This document shows positions 34,868 to 46,189 of a DNA stretch of 64,000 nt, piece by piece. Made by a program: the position numbers and the translations under genes. Origin of the DNA: Agriotes lineatus (Eukaryota > Arthropoda > Insecta > Coleoptera > Elateridae); the NCBI GenBank assembly GCA_940337035.1, contig CALNHX010003003.1:97597-161596 (forward strand), read 5' to 3'. Position 1 is the first letter of the stretch. Every line of letters starts with the position of its first letter. The notes beneath the pieces are model-generated. The model did not search any database, was not told where the DNA came from, and was given only the letters and a program-made list of their open reading frames with translations.

Positions 34868-35005
34868 TCCATATTTAATTTGTCCAGCCCTGCTGATTTA
34901 CAGTTTTTCATTTGTTTTAGTACTACGCTTAGTTCATCTATGGTAATCACGTCAGCCGAAAAGTATCTGTCATATTCTGTAATACCCAATTCATTGTCTT
35001 CTTGA
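34868..35005 (-). pseudogene. LINE RT fragment next to TIR element B
   Basis: Same LINE family and the same residues as 24248-24394: ITEYDRYFSADVITIDEL then QMKNCKSAGLDKLNMEL, on the minus strand. It is cut off at 34868 and joined to unrelated sequence. The upstream part of the protein continues on the other side of the TIR element at 36345. Confidence 0.75.
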
Positions 35006-36344
35006 GCAGTGTAGCTACACGGTTACTGGGACCATACGCATGTATCCCGAACGAACTGGATGCATGTCCATTCGAAGCATTTTTCAAATTTTGTAACTAC
35101 AAAGAAAGCAAATGGCATTACAAAATTATCGTTAAAGGCTATAACATTTGAAGACTACTATCAATCTTTGTTTAATAATTCAATAAAAGAAACATGAGGT
35201 ACATACAATACAACAACAAAAAAAGCACTTAGTCCTAATGATGATAAGAGAATTGTTAATTTCATCAACCCTGATACATTACCATGGGGGTTTCACAACA
35301 AAATTGTTTAAAAATAATCATTTCTCGTGTTTAAATTAATTCTATTCACATTTTTTGAAAATAATGTAAGTTCAAATTACAATTATAAAAACTAATAAGT
35401 TTAATTTTAATATTATCTATTTATAGAAAGTGAGCAAACATGATGCTATTTGGGAAAAAGTATCTAATAAAAACCGATTCATCAAACTCACCGTGGCGCA
35501 AGGAGCAATAAGGAGGATATACCACACCACTCCAACGGCATCTACATCTTCAAATCGTATAAATAAGAAGCGGATGGAGATTCTGAACACCATTTATTGT
35601 ACAGATTGCGAGCAGTGCTATTGCATCTGCGAGCAATCTATACAACTTCATTCGGTGGGGTATATAAACCTGCATTGTGAAGAGAAGAGAAGTATAGACC
35701 TAAATTGTACTGAAGAATTGTCGAATAACTGTAGAGTAAATTCTTTTCTTTAAAATAATAAAAAGAGAGAGAGATGCGTGTACAAGTTAAGTATAAATGT
35801 CCAAAATGTAAAGGAGACACCGATCAAGAAGGACGAAAATGTATTGCTTGCACATTGCACGAGATTATCAAAGAAAACTGTGGTGATAAACATTATCCTC
35901 AATCAGATTTCAGAAAATCCTAGCGAATAACTGAACACAACCTGGTAATATCTCCCTCATTATTTTCTTTTTTTATTTATTACTAGTGATTATATACTTG
36001 TTATTTTGTATTAGTATTATGAGATAATAAAAGTGATTTATTATTATTACTTTTTCTGTTTACAGTAAGACAATGAAGTTCAATGTTCATCGTGGACATT
36101 TAGGGCTTTCATTTCCAAAAATTACTTACCTTCTGCTCATTGCTGACAAAAAAAATTACATCCACCCCCTACAATGACCTTCTGGTCATTGTTGACACAA
36201 GAAGTGCTGCTTTTCTTACAAGAAACTCTTCAGTCACCTTGACCCACCCCTAAGGGGATGATGACGTAGTGCTTCGGATGGACATACCATCCAGCTCCTT
36301 CGGCATACATGCGTACGGTCCCAGTAACCATGTAGCTATACTAC
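35006..36344 (+). mobile_element. TIR element copy B, with both ends
   Basis: About 75-bp imperfect terminal inverted repeats: GCAGTGTAGCTACACGGTTA at the left, and on the right the complement of GTAGTATAGCTACATGGTTA. It interrupts a minus-strand LINE ORF whose two sides rejoin in frame when the element is removed. It encodes no transposase but carries a Cys-rich gene with a polyadenylation signal (AATAAA 36026-36031). It is 1339 bp long. Superfamily not assigned because the target duplication is unclear. Confidence 0.8.
35427..35923 (+). CDS. Cys-rich zinc-ribbon-like protein, cargo of TIR element
   Basis: Not recognised. A polypyrimidine-AG acceptor (TTTATAG, ending 35426) opens an exon reading KVSKHDAIWEKVSNK, which resembles part of a Myb/SANT-type DNA-binding domain. 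Then comes a Ser/Thr/Pro linker, a Cys cluster CTDCEQCYCICEQ and INLHCEEKRSIDLNC. A donor at 35736 and an acceptor at 35773 would remove 38 nt in phase 0 and add MRVQVKYKCPKCKGDTDQ and CIACTLHEIIKENCG, a CxxC-x10-CxxC zinc ribbon, stopping at TAG 35921-35923. Copy A has the equivalent splice signals, which supports the junction, although 38-43 nt is very short for an intron. Another exon upstream (GTAAGT near 35365) is possible. A nuclear role is a guess. Confidence 0.5.
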
Positions 36345-36762
36345 ATTCTTGTACTTCTTTATTTTCATCTAGTTCTTGATTATTCCATAGATTACTGTAC
36401 TGGTCGTCCACCTTTCCTCGTCTATTATGTTTAATCTGGTCGTTTCCTTCTCTGATTTATTTATTGAGGTGTTTAATGCAAATTCTTGTCTACCATGTAT
36501 ATTATGTTTGATATTACTTTTAGTTGCCATGAATCTTGATGAGTATTTGTTGTTATTTGTTTCACGTATTTTCCTTGATTTTATATTCAATGGTTTCTGA
36601 GAGGTGTTTCTGTAGGTATTGGAGAGCGTCTTTTTTTATAGCAGTTTCTATGTCTTCATTCCATATTCTTAGTCCTTTTGGTTTCAATATCTTCTTTTTC
36701 TGCCTGATCACTTGTTGAGCTGCTTTCTCTACGTAGTGTTTTTTGTTGTACCTACCATTCAA
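36345..36762 (-). pseudogene. LINE segment between endonuclease and RT
   Basis: Minus-strand reading KHYVEKAAQQVIRQKKK and GLRIWNEDIETAIKKDALQY, then HNIHGRQEFALNTSINK and NIIDEERWTTS: the charged linker of non-LTR ORF2 with its W-N-E-E-I block. It is the proximal continuation of 34868-35005 in the same LINE, with one frame break. The endonuclease domain is not present upstream. Confidence 0.7.
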
Positions 36763-37182
36763 TGTCTATGACATTAAGTACAGGTATTTGCATTATTTAT
36801 TCTTATAGTCGCTTTTGGAAAAGATATTTAACACTTTCTTTTTGTAGCAAACACTTTGTATATTTTTTCATTAACGGTTCGTACTTTTTGTTTGAGTTTC
36901 TTTCATTTGGTCATTAATGTTATCATGTCTTAGATTGCACAGTGATTTTTATTTCACATATGAGCTTCATATGACATGAATACCAACAATCTGTGTGTGT
37001 TATTGCTAACTCATGGAAGCTATAGAAGCAGTGTAGTAAAACTGCAACAACAGTTAAATAATAGCTTTTTATATAATGAAGCGTTGATGTATTACAAGAT
37101 TTAGTAATTTATCATTATCTAAAGTGACGGGACAATTAATGATTAGAACATGTACCCCCAAATATTGCGGTAGTTACAAAAG
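36763..37182. other. No gene seen
   Basis: AT-rich spacer between the LINE relic and the minisatellite. Confidence 0.5.
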
Positions 37183-37781
37183 TTATTTCTTGGAACTTTG
37201 CGTCTTACAAATAATTATTTCTTCCAACACCTGTGTCTTTCAAATAATTATTTCTTGCAACACTTGCGTCTTACAAATAATTATTTCTTGCAACACTTGC
37301 GTCTTACAAATAATTATTTCTTGAAACACTTGCGTCTCACAAATAGTTATTTCTTACAACACTTGCGTCTTACAAATAATTATTTCTTGCAACACTTGCA
37401 TCTTACAAATAATTATTTCCTGCAACACTTGCGTCTTACAAATAATTATTTCTTGCAACACTTGCGTCTTACAAATAATTATTTCATGCAACACTTGCGT
37501 CTTACAAATAATTATTTCTTGCAACACTTGCGTCTTACAAATAATTATTCTTTGTAACATTTGCGTCTTACGAATAATTATTTCTTGCAACACTTGCGTC
37601 TTGCAAATAATTGCCTCTTGCAACACTTGCGTCTTACAAATAATTATTTCTTACAAATAATTATTTCTTACAAATAATTATTTCTTGCAAGACTTGCGTC
37701 TCACAAATAATTATTTCTTGCAACACTTGCGTCTTGCAAATAATTATTTCTTGCAACACTTGCGTCTTGAAAATAATTATT
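37183..37781. repeat. 33-bp minisatellite, block 1
   Basis: About 17-18 tandem units of CTTACAAATAATTATTTCTT followed by GCAACACTTGCGT (33 bp), mostly with single-base changes and a few shortened units near 37640-37690. Because 33 is a multiple of three, several frames stay open and give an 11-residue repeat, which is not evidence of a gene. Confidence 0.96.
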
Positions 37782-38142
37782 ACTCACAATCGGTTAATAA
37801 TATGTACGTTTCTATCCTTCAAAACAGTAGGAAAGTGAGTCATTGTTTGCTTTACTTTCCCAACTAGCCGGGAAAATCTTTCCCGGCCAGCTAAACGTCA
37901 CTTTCAATGAACTTCTCATGTTACCTAGCAACAGCGTCGCAGTTTCCTTTGTTAAAATGACTTATTAAACTGCGATAGAAATACGTATTATTTGAGACTT
38001 ACCTAATTAAATAAATAACGACAAAAACCGATTGTGAGTAATATAGTATACATACCACGGTGAAAAGTTTTATTTCTGTCTCGAGATAAAGTTAATCTCT
38101 CGACAGTAATGAAACACTTTCCACCTCGGTATGTAATATACT
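37782..38142. mobile_element. Double-hairpin insertion in minisatellite
   Basis: About 360 bases that split the minisatellite at an A/T-rich unit, with TATT repeated at the joints. It has two foldback modules: one bounded by ACTCACAATCGGTT (37782) and AACCGATTGTGAGT (38025-38038) with a CCGGGAAAATCTTTCCCGG stem at its centre, and one of about 100 bases (38044-38142) bounded by AGTATACATACC and GGTATGTAATATACT. Non-coding. Confidence 0.7.
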
Positions 38143-38512
38143 ATTTCTTGCAACACTTGCGTCTTACAAATAATTATTTTTTGCAACATTTGCGTCTTAC
38201 AAATAATTATTTCTTGCCACACTTGCGTCTTGCAAATAATTACCTCTTGAAACACTTGCGTCTTACAAATAATTATTTCTTGCAACACTTGCGTTTACAA
38301 ATAATTATTTCTTGCAACACTTGCGTCTTACAAATAATTATTTCTTGCAAATAATGATTTCTTGCAACACTTGCGTCTTACAAATAATTACCTCTTGCAA
38401 CACTTGCGTCTTACAAATAATTATTTCTTGCAAATAATTATTTCTTGCAACACTTGCGTCTTACCTACAAATAATTATTTCTTGCAACACTTGCGTCTTG
38501 CAAATAATTATA
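38143..38512. repeat. 33-bp minisatellite, block 2
   Basis: Continuation of the same 33-bp array after the insertion, about 10-11 units with some truncated ones. The unit phase resumes as if nothing had been inserted. Confidence 0.95.
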
Positions 38513-38812
38513 ATTGAAATTATTTATAGATACTAGTTTTCTGACTTTCATGATATTTAAGCGCATTTGTTAGTTGTTTTTGTTTACAATGATGATTTTT
38601 ATTGCCAAACCTCTTGCTTGCGTTTTTACAACAAAATATGAAAAAATAAACTTGCTAAATTTTACAGTAAAATATAAATTTCACTGTTCAATACTCAAGT
38701 TGCCATATTGCTAATATTATCGTAGGTTAATGGCAATCTTCTTTTGTTGTAGGTGTGAAGATATTTAAGTTCCTTTGGCTCACCTATCCCTAAAGGAACT
38801 CCGAAATTTATA

Positions 38813-39826
38813 ATGAACATCAAACAAGAAGCTACGGATATTAAATTTTGTAGTTCTACAGGAACTGCATCATTCATATCACAGAACGTGGATAACAATG
38901 AAAATTTTGATAAGTTATACATCAAACAAGAAAGCGAAATTACTAATTTAGATACACATATGACGACTCATACACAAGAGAAACCTTATAGATGCTCTGT
39001 TTGTGGATACAAAACAACACATAGAAATCATTTTATTACACATTTGAAAACACATACAGGAGAAAAGCCTCATAGTTGCTCTATTTGTGAATACAAAACA
39101 ACACATAAAAATCATTTAGTTACACATATGAGGACACATACAGGAGAGAAACCGTACAGTTGCTCTGTGTGTGAATACAAAACAGCATATACAAATGCTT
39201 TAGTTACACATATGAGGACACATACAGGGGAGAAACCATATATTTGCTCTGTTTGTGATTTCAAAACAACACAGAAAAGTCTTTTAGTTACACATGTGAG
39301 GACTCATACAGGTGAAACGCCTTATATTTGCTCTACCTGTGAATACAGAACAGGGAATAAAAATGCTATGCTTAGACATATTAGAACACATACAGGAGAA
39401 AAGCCATATATTTGCTCTGTTTGTAATTTCAAAACAACACGAAAAAGTCTTTTAGTTACACATTCGAGGACTCATACAGGCGAAACACCTTTTAGTTGCT
39501 CTGCCTGTGCATACAGAACAGGAGATAAAAATAATTTAGTTAGACATATTAGATCACATACAGGCGAAAAGCCATATATTTGCTCTGTTTGTGATTTCAA
39601 AACGACAGAGAAAAATAATTTATTTAGACATATTAGATCACATACAGGTGAAAAGCCATATATTTGCTCTGTTTGTGATTTCAAAACAACACAGAAATAT
39701 AATTTAGTTACACATATGAGGACACATACAGGGGAGAAACCTTACACTTGCTCTGTTTGTGAATACAAAGCAACACGTAGAAATCATTTAGTTACACATA
39801 TGAGGGTCCATACAGGGGAGTAACCT
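38813..39826 (+). CDS. C2H2 zinc-finger protein, ten fingers
   Basis: Probable nuclear sequence-specific DNA-binding protein of 336 residues. Residues 1-48 are an acidic, IKQE-containing leader of the kind common in insect zinc-finger genes, followed by a half finger (DTHMTTHTQEKPY). Ten regular fingers of the form CSVCxxKTTxxxxLVTHxRTH follow, joined by TGEKP or TGETP linkers, to the end. Fingers are very alike, pointing to recent internal duplication. The ATG is preceded in frame by TGA (38756) and a splice-acceptor-like TTGTTGTAG ends at 38752, so it may be the coding exon of a spliced gene. The stop falls inside a TGEKP linker (GE then TAA), and decayed fingers follow, so the C-terminus is probably truncated. 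Confidence 0.85.
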
Positions 39827-40085
39827 TGTGGTTCCTCAGCGAATACAAAGCAACACTTAGAAATTATTTAGTTTTACATCTGAGGACACAAAGGATAGAA
39901 ACCATATATTTGCTCTGTTTGTGATCTGAAAACAACACGTAAAAAGTCATTTAGAAACACTTGTGAGGACTCATCCTGGCCAAAGGCCTTATAGTTGCTC
40001 TGCCTGTAAATATAGAACTGGAGATAAAAGCACTTTAGTTCGACATATCGGATCACATACAGGAGAAAAGCCATATATTGTAATA
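39827..40085 (+). pseudogene. Decayed fingers beyond the stop
   Basis: Recognisable finger remnants in shifting frames: a first one with its CxxC deleted, then IYLLC-type and ICSVCDLKTTRKKS pieces, and a last one ending in a THTGEKPYI-like stretch near 40075. They were once fingers 11-13 of the same protein. A TAA where the linker Lys should be, and at least one deletion, cut them off. Confidence 0.8.
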
Positions 40086-41020
40086 ATAATATAAACGTAT
40101 GGTAACAAATTTGTTATGATATTAGAAATAAATAAAATAAATATTACAATTGCTACACAAGTTTTCATCTGAAGAACTGGCTCTTTGAAGGGTAGTTACA
40201 AATTATGCTTTGTATAATAAAATTTAGCTTTAATAGCAATAATAAATGGTATGTTGGCCTTTTATATTCTAATCATTCACAAATAAATCAAAATTAATGC
40301 GCTGGCTAGCTTTTGAGAACTCTGATATCAAAAGGTTGGATTATAACACCGTATAACTTTTAAACCTAGTATTGCAAAGGCCCACTTTACAAAACTTTCC
40401 GATAGATGTCGCTAAAGCGAAGACTAGCACTGTATGTACGTTACTAAGAGTTGGTTTGGATCACTTTGCAAGGCATGTGTGATAAAAGTGCCTTTTTTAC
40501 ATATTTGTAAGATATTACGACCGATAGATTCACACATACAAATCTAAATTTTAACTAAATTGGCCGTATATTCCTAATAGTCGTTTCTAGAGATCCTAAG
40601 CTGTTAGCAAGATTGGTTCCCATAACCTCTTTGAACGACATATGTCAAATATCTAATTTAGATCAAAAATGTCATATCAGGCTGTTTGCCCAACTCGTAG
40701 TAAACTATATACAGGATCTCTAGATCAGCAAAGCGTTTCGTTTATAAATTTTAAACGGTTTTCATAGAAGTTGGCAAAACTGTAGAAAGTCCTTGAAATT
40801 CCTGCAGAGAAATGACGGGAAGTTTGAGTAGGCGTTGCGTCTCCACATGCTTCGCTGTGTAATTCAGAATTTTTCATTTTATCAAGATAAGTGTAATTTC
40901 AGAGTAGTCTATAGTGTGATGGTCTTAGGCCCACGACTAAACTGCTAGCTTTGCAAATTAATGAACATTTCAATAAGCACAGAGTTGAGGTGTTTATATA
41001 ACTGCAATGCTAAACTTTTA
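40086..41020. other. No gene seen
   Basis: AT-rich spacer between the zinc-finger gene and the Harbinger element. Contains AATAAA strings at 40127-40140 that could terminate the finger transcript. Confidence 0.5.
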
Positions 41021-41261
41021 TTAAGCCTATGTCACACCATCAGTTTAGCTTGACAAACTAAACTGTCAGTCTGTTTTAATGACGTCACGAACAAAAAATT
41101 TGAAACAAGTTTCAAGCTGGGTTGTCACACTATACGCCGAGTTTGATTAAACTTTGAGGTTAAGTGGGTCCTTTTGTAGGTGCGTTCAGTTGAGGTTATG
41201 TCAAGTTGTTTACATTTATTTATCTGTAGTTTCTGTTCAAAAAGATATTTTTAATTCAAAA

Positions 41262-43210
41262 ATGAATAAGAAAAAAGCAGTAGCATTGTTATCACTAGCA
41301 GGGTTAGCTGTATTAACGCAAAAAAATGCAAAAAAACGAAGTAGAAGGAAGCTATGGTCCAAACATTGGTTATTAAAACGAAATGAAGGCCTTGGCCGTG
41401 GGGTACTAGCCATGTTAAGAAACGAGGTAAAAGACGTTGACCCCTGTAGTTATAAGAACTATTTACGAATGAATGCAACAGCATTTAATAATTTATTGCA
41501 ATTAATTGGACCCACAATCACAAAACAGAATACAATCCTGCGACAATGTATAAGCGCTGAAGACAGGTATGTATTTTAAAATGACGTTACATATTAAAAA
41601 AAAAATTATTTGCAGGTTGATGCTTACTCTTCGATACTTGGCAACTGGAGAAACATTAACCAGCTTAAGTTTTGCTACAAGAATTGCACACAATACTTTA
41701 AGCGTCATTATTAACGAAGTATTACAAGCTGTTGTTACACATTTAGAAAGTGAATATTTGAAGGTCAGTTTACTATATATAGAAAGAGTGCAATAATCGT
41801 GTTTATTATAATTAAAACATTAATATATTATATGTACTCTGGTTTTTCATTTCACTTTTACCGTTTAATTTTGCCGCATGTAATCAAATACGAAATACTC
41901 ATATCTGCATTAAATGGCACGATTTATTTATCTGTACAAAAACAATTCAACTTTCAGCATTATTTAATTTTTCCAGTTTTTAATATTTACATAGATAAAA
42001 ACAAACAAAACTTGAATTTTTAAAAACGTTTATTTTTGCAATTCAGATTCGGCCTCCGCCTGAAACTTGAAAATGGTTTTTATCAGTTCTCTTTTACATT
42101 TTTGCTGTAACTGTACATTGTCAATTAATTTTATTTCATGTGTAACAAATTTTCCAAAAACATCCCATGGCTCTTCTGCATCATTAGTGATTTTAGCTAA
42201 TGCAGTGCCGATGCCTGCTAAGATCGACGTACTCGCATCGTCTTCTAATTTTCTTTTTTTTTGTTGTGCTCGTGGTGTGCCGTGGCCTGTTGGCGTACCG
42301 CGAGCACGCTTTGAAGATGCGTGGGGTTCTTTCTCCACCGCAGAAACCTGGTTGCTACTACTGCTAGTGGAGCTAGCAACTTCTTCAGTTACGTCATCAA
42401 TCTGAAAATAGTAATATTATTAATATTTTACAGGCACCACAAACGGAAGAAGAATGGAAGGCAATTTCAGCAAATTTTCTTGAATTATGGAACTTCCCGA
42501 ATTGTTTAGGTGCAATGGATGGCAAGCACATCACCTTTAGACCACTTAGAAAAGATGGAGCTTTTTATCATAATTATAAAGGCACTGACAGTATTGTTCT
42601 TTTGGCTGTAGTTGATGCAAATTATAAATTTCTAATTGTGGATATTGGCCGAAATGGTAGAATTAGTGATGGTGGCATTTTTCAACGCAGCCCTTTATCT
42701 TATGCTATAACTCAAAATACATTAAACTTTCCCCGTCCTAAATCTTTGCCAGGACGTGATAAAGAAGTTCCATATGTATTTGTTGCTGATGATGCATTTC
42801 CCTTAAAAGACAATATAATGAAACCATATAAATTTCATGGGCTTTCAAATGAGCAACGCATATATAATTATAGAACATGTCGTGCTCGAAGGGTTGTCGA
42901 AAACGCATTTGGCATTTTATGTAATAGATTTCGGATCACATTAAATACCATGAATGTAAAAGTGGAAAAAGTTGAGTTAATAACTAAGGCATGCTGCATA
43001 TTACATAATTATTTAATTACTTCTTCACCGACATACAACAATGATATTGAAGAAGACGAATTATCTTGCCAGTTAGAAGCTTTAACACAGCAAGGAGGTA
43101 ATCGAACTGCTAGAATATCACAAGACATTCGTCTAGAATTTCAAGAATATTTTAATACTACAGGAGCTGTACCATGGCAACAGCAATCAGTGGAAAACAA
43201 TGTTATGTAA
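41262..43210 (+). CDS. Harbinger transposase, three exons, intact
   Basis: HARBI1-type DDE transposase, about 409 residues. Exons 41262-41566, 41616-41763 and 42434-43210; introns 49 and 670 nt with GT-AG ends (GTATGT...TTTGCAG, GTCAGT...TTTTACAG) and matching phases. The N-terminal part is basic (KKRSRRKLW). Exon 2 gives RLMLTLRYLATGETLTSLSF, the family's helical block. Exon 3 starts PQTEEEWKAISANFLELWNF and has GAMDGKHI (first catalytic Asp), NYKGTDSIVLLAVVDANYKF, GRISDGGIF, YVFVADDAFPL (second Asp) and YNYRTCRARRVVENAFGIL (Glu region). All hallmark blocks are present and open. The ATG at 41262 is preferred because it precedes the conserved part; an in-frame ATG at 41154 would add 36 residues. 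Nuclear, acting with its MADF partner. Confidence 0.92.
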
Positions 43211-43823
43211 TTAAGAAAAATATATGTATAATCTCTAGCAAATAATTTTATTTTGAAGTATTTTTGTATCTAAATGTATTAAATTTCTATTAAAAATTCT
43301 CATTACTATTTTATTACACTACTTACATCTTGTCCCTGCAAAACCTCTTCTTCTGATTGTGGTTCGCGGTTCGCCACCTCAATGCGTTCGGCCCACGAAC
43401 TACAGCCTGCCTGATTTGGTAGATTAGTTACACTACTTCGGGCCACGCTTCCATCCTGCAAGAACAACAACTCTTGGAAGCACCAGAGATTGATCTTAAC
43501 CAATTCCCCCGCTGAACCTGTGGGCTTGCCGCGCAATCTAGCCGCCTCCTTATTAAACTGCGTTCGGAGGGTGTTCATTTTCGTTTTCACATCATTTACT
43601 AGAAAAAGAACAATGAATTAGCTCCTTTATTCCCACAAAACAATAATTTATACTAGGTACCTGTTGTATTTGGGCGAATTTCTTGTAGGTCTGTAGTTAT
43701 AGCTTCTAAAGCTCTCACCCTAGCACCCTTGTTATAATACATCGGATGCTTTACGACATAGAGGTGCTCAAAATTACGGTACGATTCTATCAGTACTAAA
43801 ACTTGTTCGTGTGTCCAAGACAT
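42030..43823 (-). CDS. Harbinger accessory MADF-domain protein
   Basis: About 268 residues. Exons (minus strand) 43823-43661, 43598-43327 and 42401-42030; introns of 62 and 925 nt with GT-AG ends (GTACCT...TTCTAG, GTAAGT...TTTCAG) and phase-consistent joins. Residues 1-95 form a MADF-like domain: SWTHEQVLVLIESYRNFEHL, then YYNKGARVRALEAI and, across the first intron, KTMNTLRTQF-like helix-3 residues. A Ser/Glu-rich linker follows, then a basic patch (QQKKRKLEDD, likely nuclear localisation), and a C-terminal WDVFGKFVTHEIKL helix resembling a BESS-type interaction region. In animals and plants the second Harbinger protein binds the transposase and brings it to nucleus and TIRs. Exon 3 lies in the transposase's second intron. 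Confidence 0.87.
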
Positions 43824-44410
43824 GTTAATTAGGATACTAGGCCTACACTAAATATACAAATAAAACTAGAAGTTATTAATACAGGATATATACAAAACTA
43901 CGAACTACACTAAATAAATAACTCTAGAAATTATAAACAAAGGATATTTACAGGATTACGAGATACACTAAAAATGTTAAACTATATATTTACACACTAA
44001 AAATTTATACAATTACAAACCTACGTGTAAACTAATTTTAAGAATACACTAAAGACTATTAAACTAATAAAAACGATTAAGCATGCACTACGATAATTAC
44101 TAATGTTAAATAAATATACGACCACGAGGTTACTACGTTGAACACAGCGAAAAGTGAATTAGCCATTAGCGAGTATTGAATATTCGAGGTTATATTTTAC
44201 CAACAAACTTCCAAGGTTTCCGTATATTTCGCGCCTTTTTGTTGAATTCAAATTTTAGCCAATCAAAAGGAATTCGCATCAAACCGACTGATGGAAAATA
44301 GAGACGCCCCTAAAATTAGAAAAGTTTGAGCAAACTACAACGGTGACGTCATTAAAACAGAGTGACAGTTTAGTTTGTTAAACTAAACTGATGGTGTGAC
44401 ATAGGCTTTA

Positions 44411-46130
44411 AATTTCAAATAATAAATGCATTGGTAAAGAGATGCCAGTAATGATAAAGTAATCAAGTAAGGAACGCAAAAGGCAAAGCTCGTTTTTCAC
44501 AGGGGTCGAAGCTGACTATCAGATAAATTAAATAATAGGTTTGTACATAATGAATAGCCGAACCGAAAGAAATTAATAGTCACAAAAAGGTTTGCTATGT
44601 GCAAGTAAAAGAAGCGTAGAATTCAATAAAGCTAGTCAGTGAAATTGGTGAGGATTCTAAAAAGGTAAAGAAGCCAGTATAAGATAACAATACATTGCGA
44701 AAGAGCAATCTGAAAAAGCAGGCAGGTGGACATGAGAAAGCAATTAGAAAAGCAGGCATGAAGAAATCAATTGAGAAGCAAGGAACTCTTACAATATTCA
44801 GTGCATTGAACGGTTGTGAAAAGCAGAGCAAATAATATAACGTGTTTGTGTGGGTGGCGCATAAACGATTTTTAAATCTAAGAAACAGACAATAAAGTAG
44901 CTTGTAAGAAATTTGAAGATTTAAAACTATTATGAAACTTTTTTCTAAAATGTATTTAAATTAACTAAAACTTATTTCCGTGTGTATTGTAACCATAGCG
45001 ATAGATTCTAATTTGTTTTAATAACGGAAGGGGAGAACAAATGAATAATTAAATTAAGCTTGACAGTGCAAATGGTGCTCCACTTTAATTATATTTTTTA
45101 TGCAATAAATGAGCATTTTTCAAGCCGAACAGTTTACCATTTTATTATGTACATATCCAAGTTTGAGTGGTATCGCTTGGAAGGTTTCCGCCGCCAAAAA
45201 TTTAAAAAAAATTCAAGAGCGCTTCCGAGAATTCGCCAACCCATCCAGCTCGAGATTTCAACAACTGCCTCCAGCCAAGATAAAAATCCTAAGCCAGGGG
45301 TTTGTACCTTGGGCACGACTGCAGGAGTGCTACCGGCAGCTTCAACAGCGAGGAAAGCCGTTCCAGGGCTAGAAACACACCAGGGGTCGTCTCCGATCAC
45401 CGAAGCAGTTCCGCCGTTATAAGGTACCCAAATTTAACTAAAATATCAGTGTTAGCGGTCGGAAAATCAAGGTGCATGTGCAAGGAGGCCTTACTGAAGA
45501 AGATTCGAGCATTTCCACGGCCACAGCGAAGGCGCACTTCGAAAAATAAACGGGTTTCCAAATTTGAGGTTATGCGAAGGAATTGAAGCCACAGGAAGCG
45601 TACGATAAACAATTGCTAAATTTACGGCCGCGTCCATCTGACGTCATGGAACAAATTAATGCCTGTAACAAAAGCTGTTAATTACCGCCAAAGTGCAAAG
45701 ATTTAAATATTTACCGTGCGAATTCTCATAATTACACTGGTTTTAAATGTAAAATACCGCAGACTTGCATACGTACTCCATTTTGTAGATTTTTTGACAG
45801 TTGCAAACCGTACATTGGAACTAAGTGCGGTGAACAGGACCGTATCAGATAATTTGTAATTTACAATCAACTTGGAACCCAACTGAATTAAAGAGTTATT
45901 GCTTTACTGAGAGCTAGCGTTTTATAATTAATTGCAGATAAATAAAATATAAAAACGGTAACTGAAGTACGGGTCACGTTTTAACCAGCCTAATAATTTG
46001 ATAGGCAAAGTTCCGTACACAGTAAAATATTAAATCGGGGAATTGTGCATATTGGATTTTGCTCTAACTTACAATTAAATATTAATTAAAACCCAGTTAT
46101 TAGAGAGTATCCATTGCAATAGATATAATT
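44411..46130. other. No gene identified
   Basis: AT-rich to 45.05 kb. 45.15-45.60 kb is less AT-rich and has overlapping short frames on both strands (for example a plus-strand frame with KIQERFREF), but no recognised domain. Confidence 0.4.
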
Positions 46131-46189
46131 CATTCATTCATTCATAATCTATAGCCTCTTTTATACCTCTTGGTGTCGAGGACCATTCA

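Larger units (their letters stand above)
41024..44407 (+). mobile_element. Complete PIF/Harbinger transposon
   Basis: 3384 bp with about 66-bp TIRs starting AGCCTATGTCACACCATCAG at both ends (a few mismatches), flanked by the 3-bp target duplication TTA (41021-41023 and 44408-44410), as expected for PIF/Harbinger. It contains both genes such elements need: a DDE transposase on the plus strand and a MADF-type DNA-binding protein on the minus strand. Neither gene shows a stop or shift, so the element may be autonomous or only recently silenced. Confidence 0.95.

Noticed and set aside
37183..38512. CRISPR array, or repeat protein with 11-residue units
   Set aside because: Units are directly abutting with no spacers, and the open frames exist in several phases and strands only because the period is 33.
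45109..45400. Overlapping frames on both strands as genes
   Set aside because: No domain, no splice or promoter support; composition effect.
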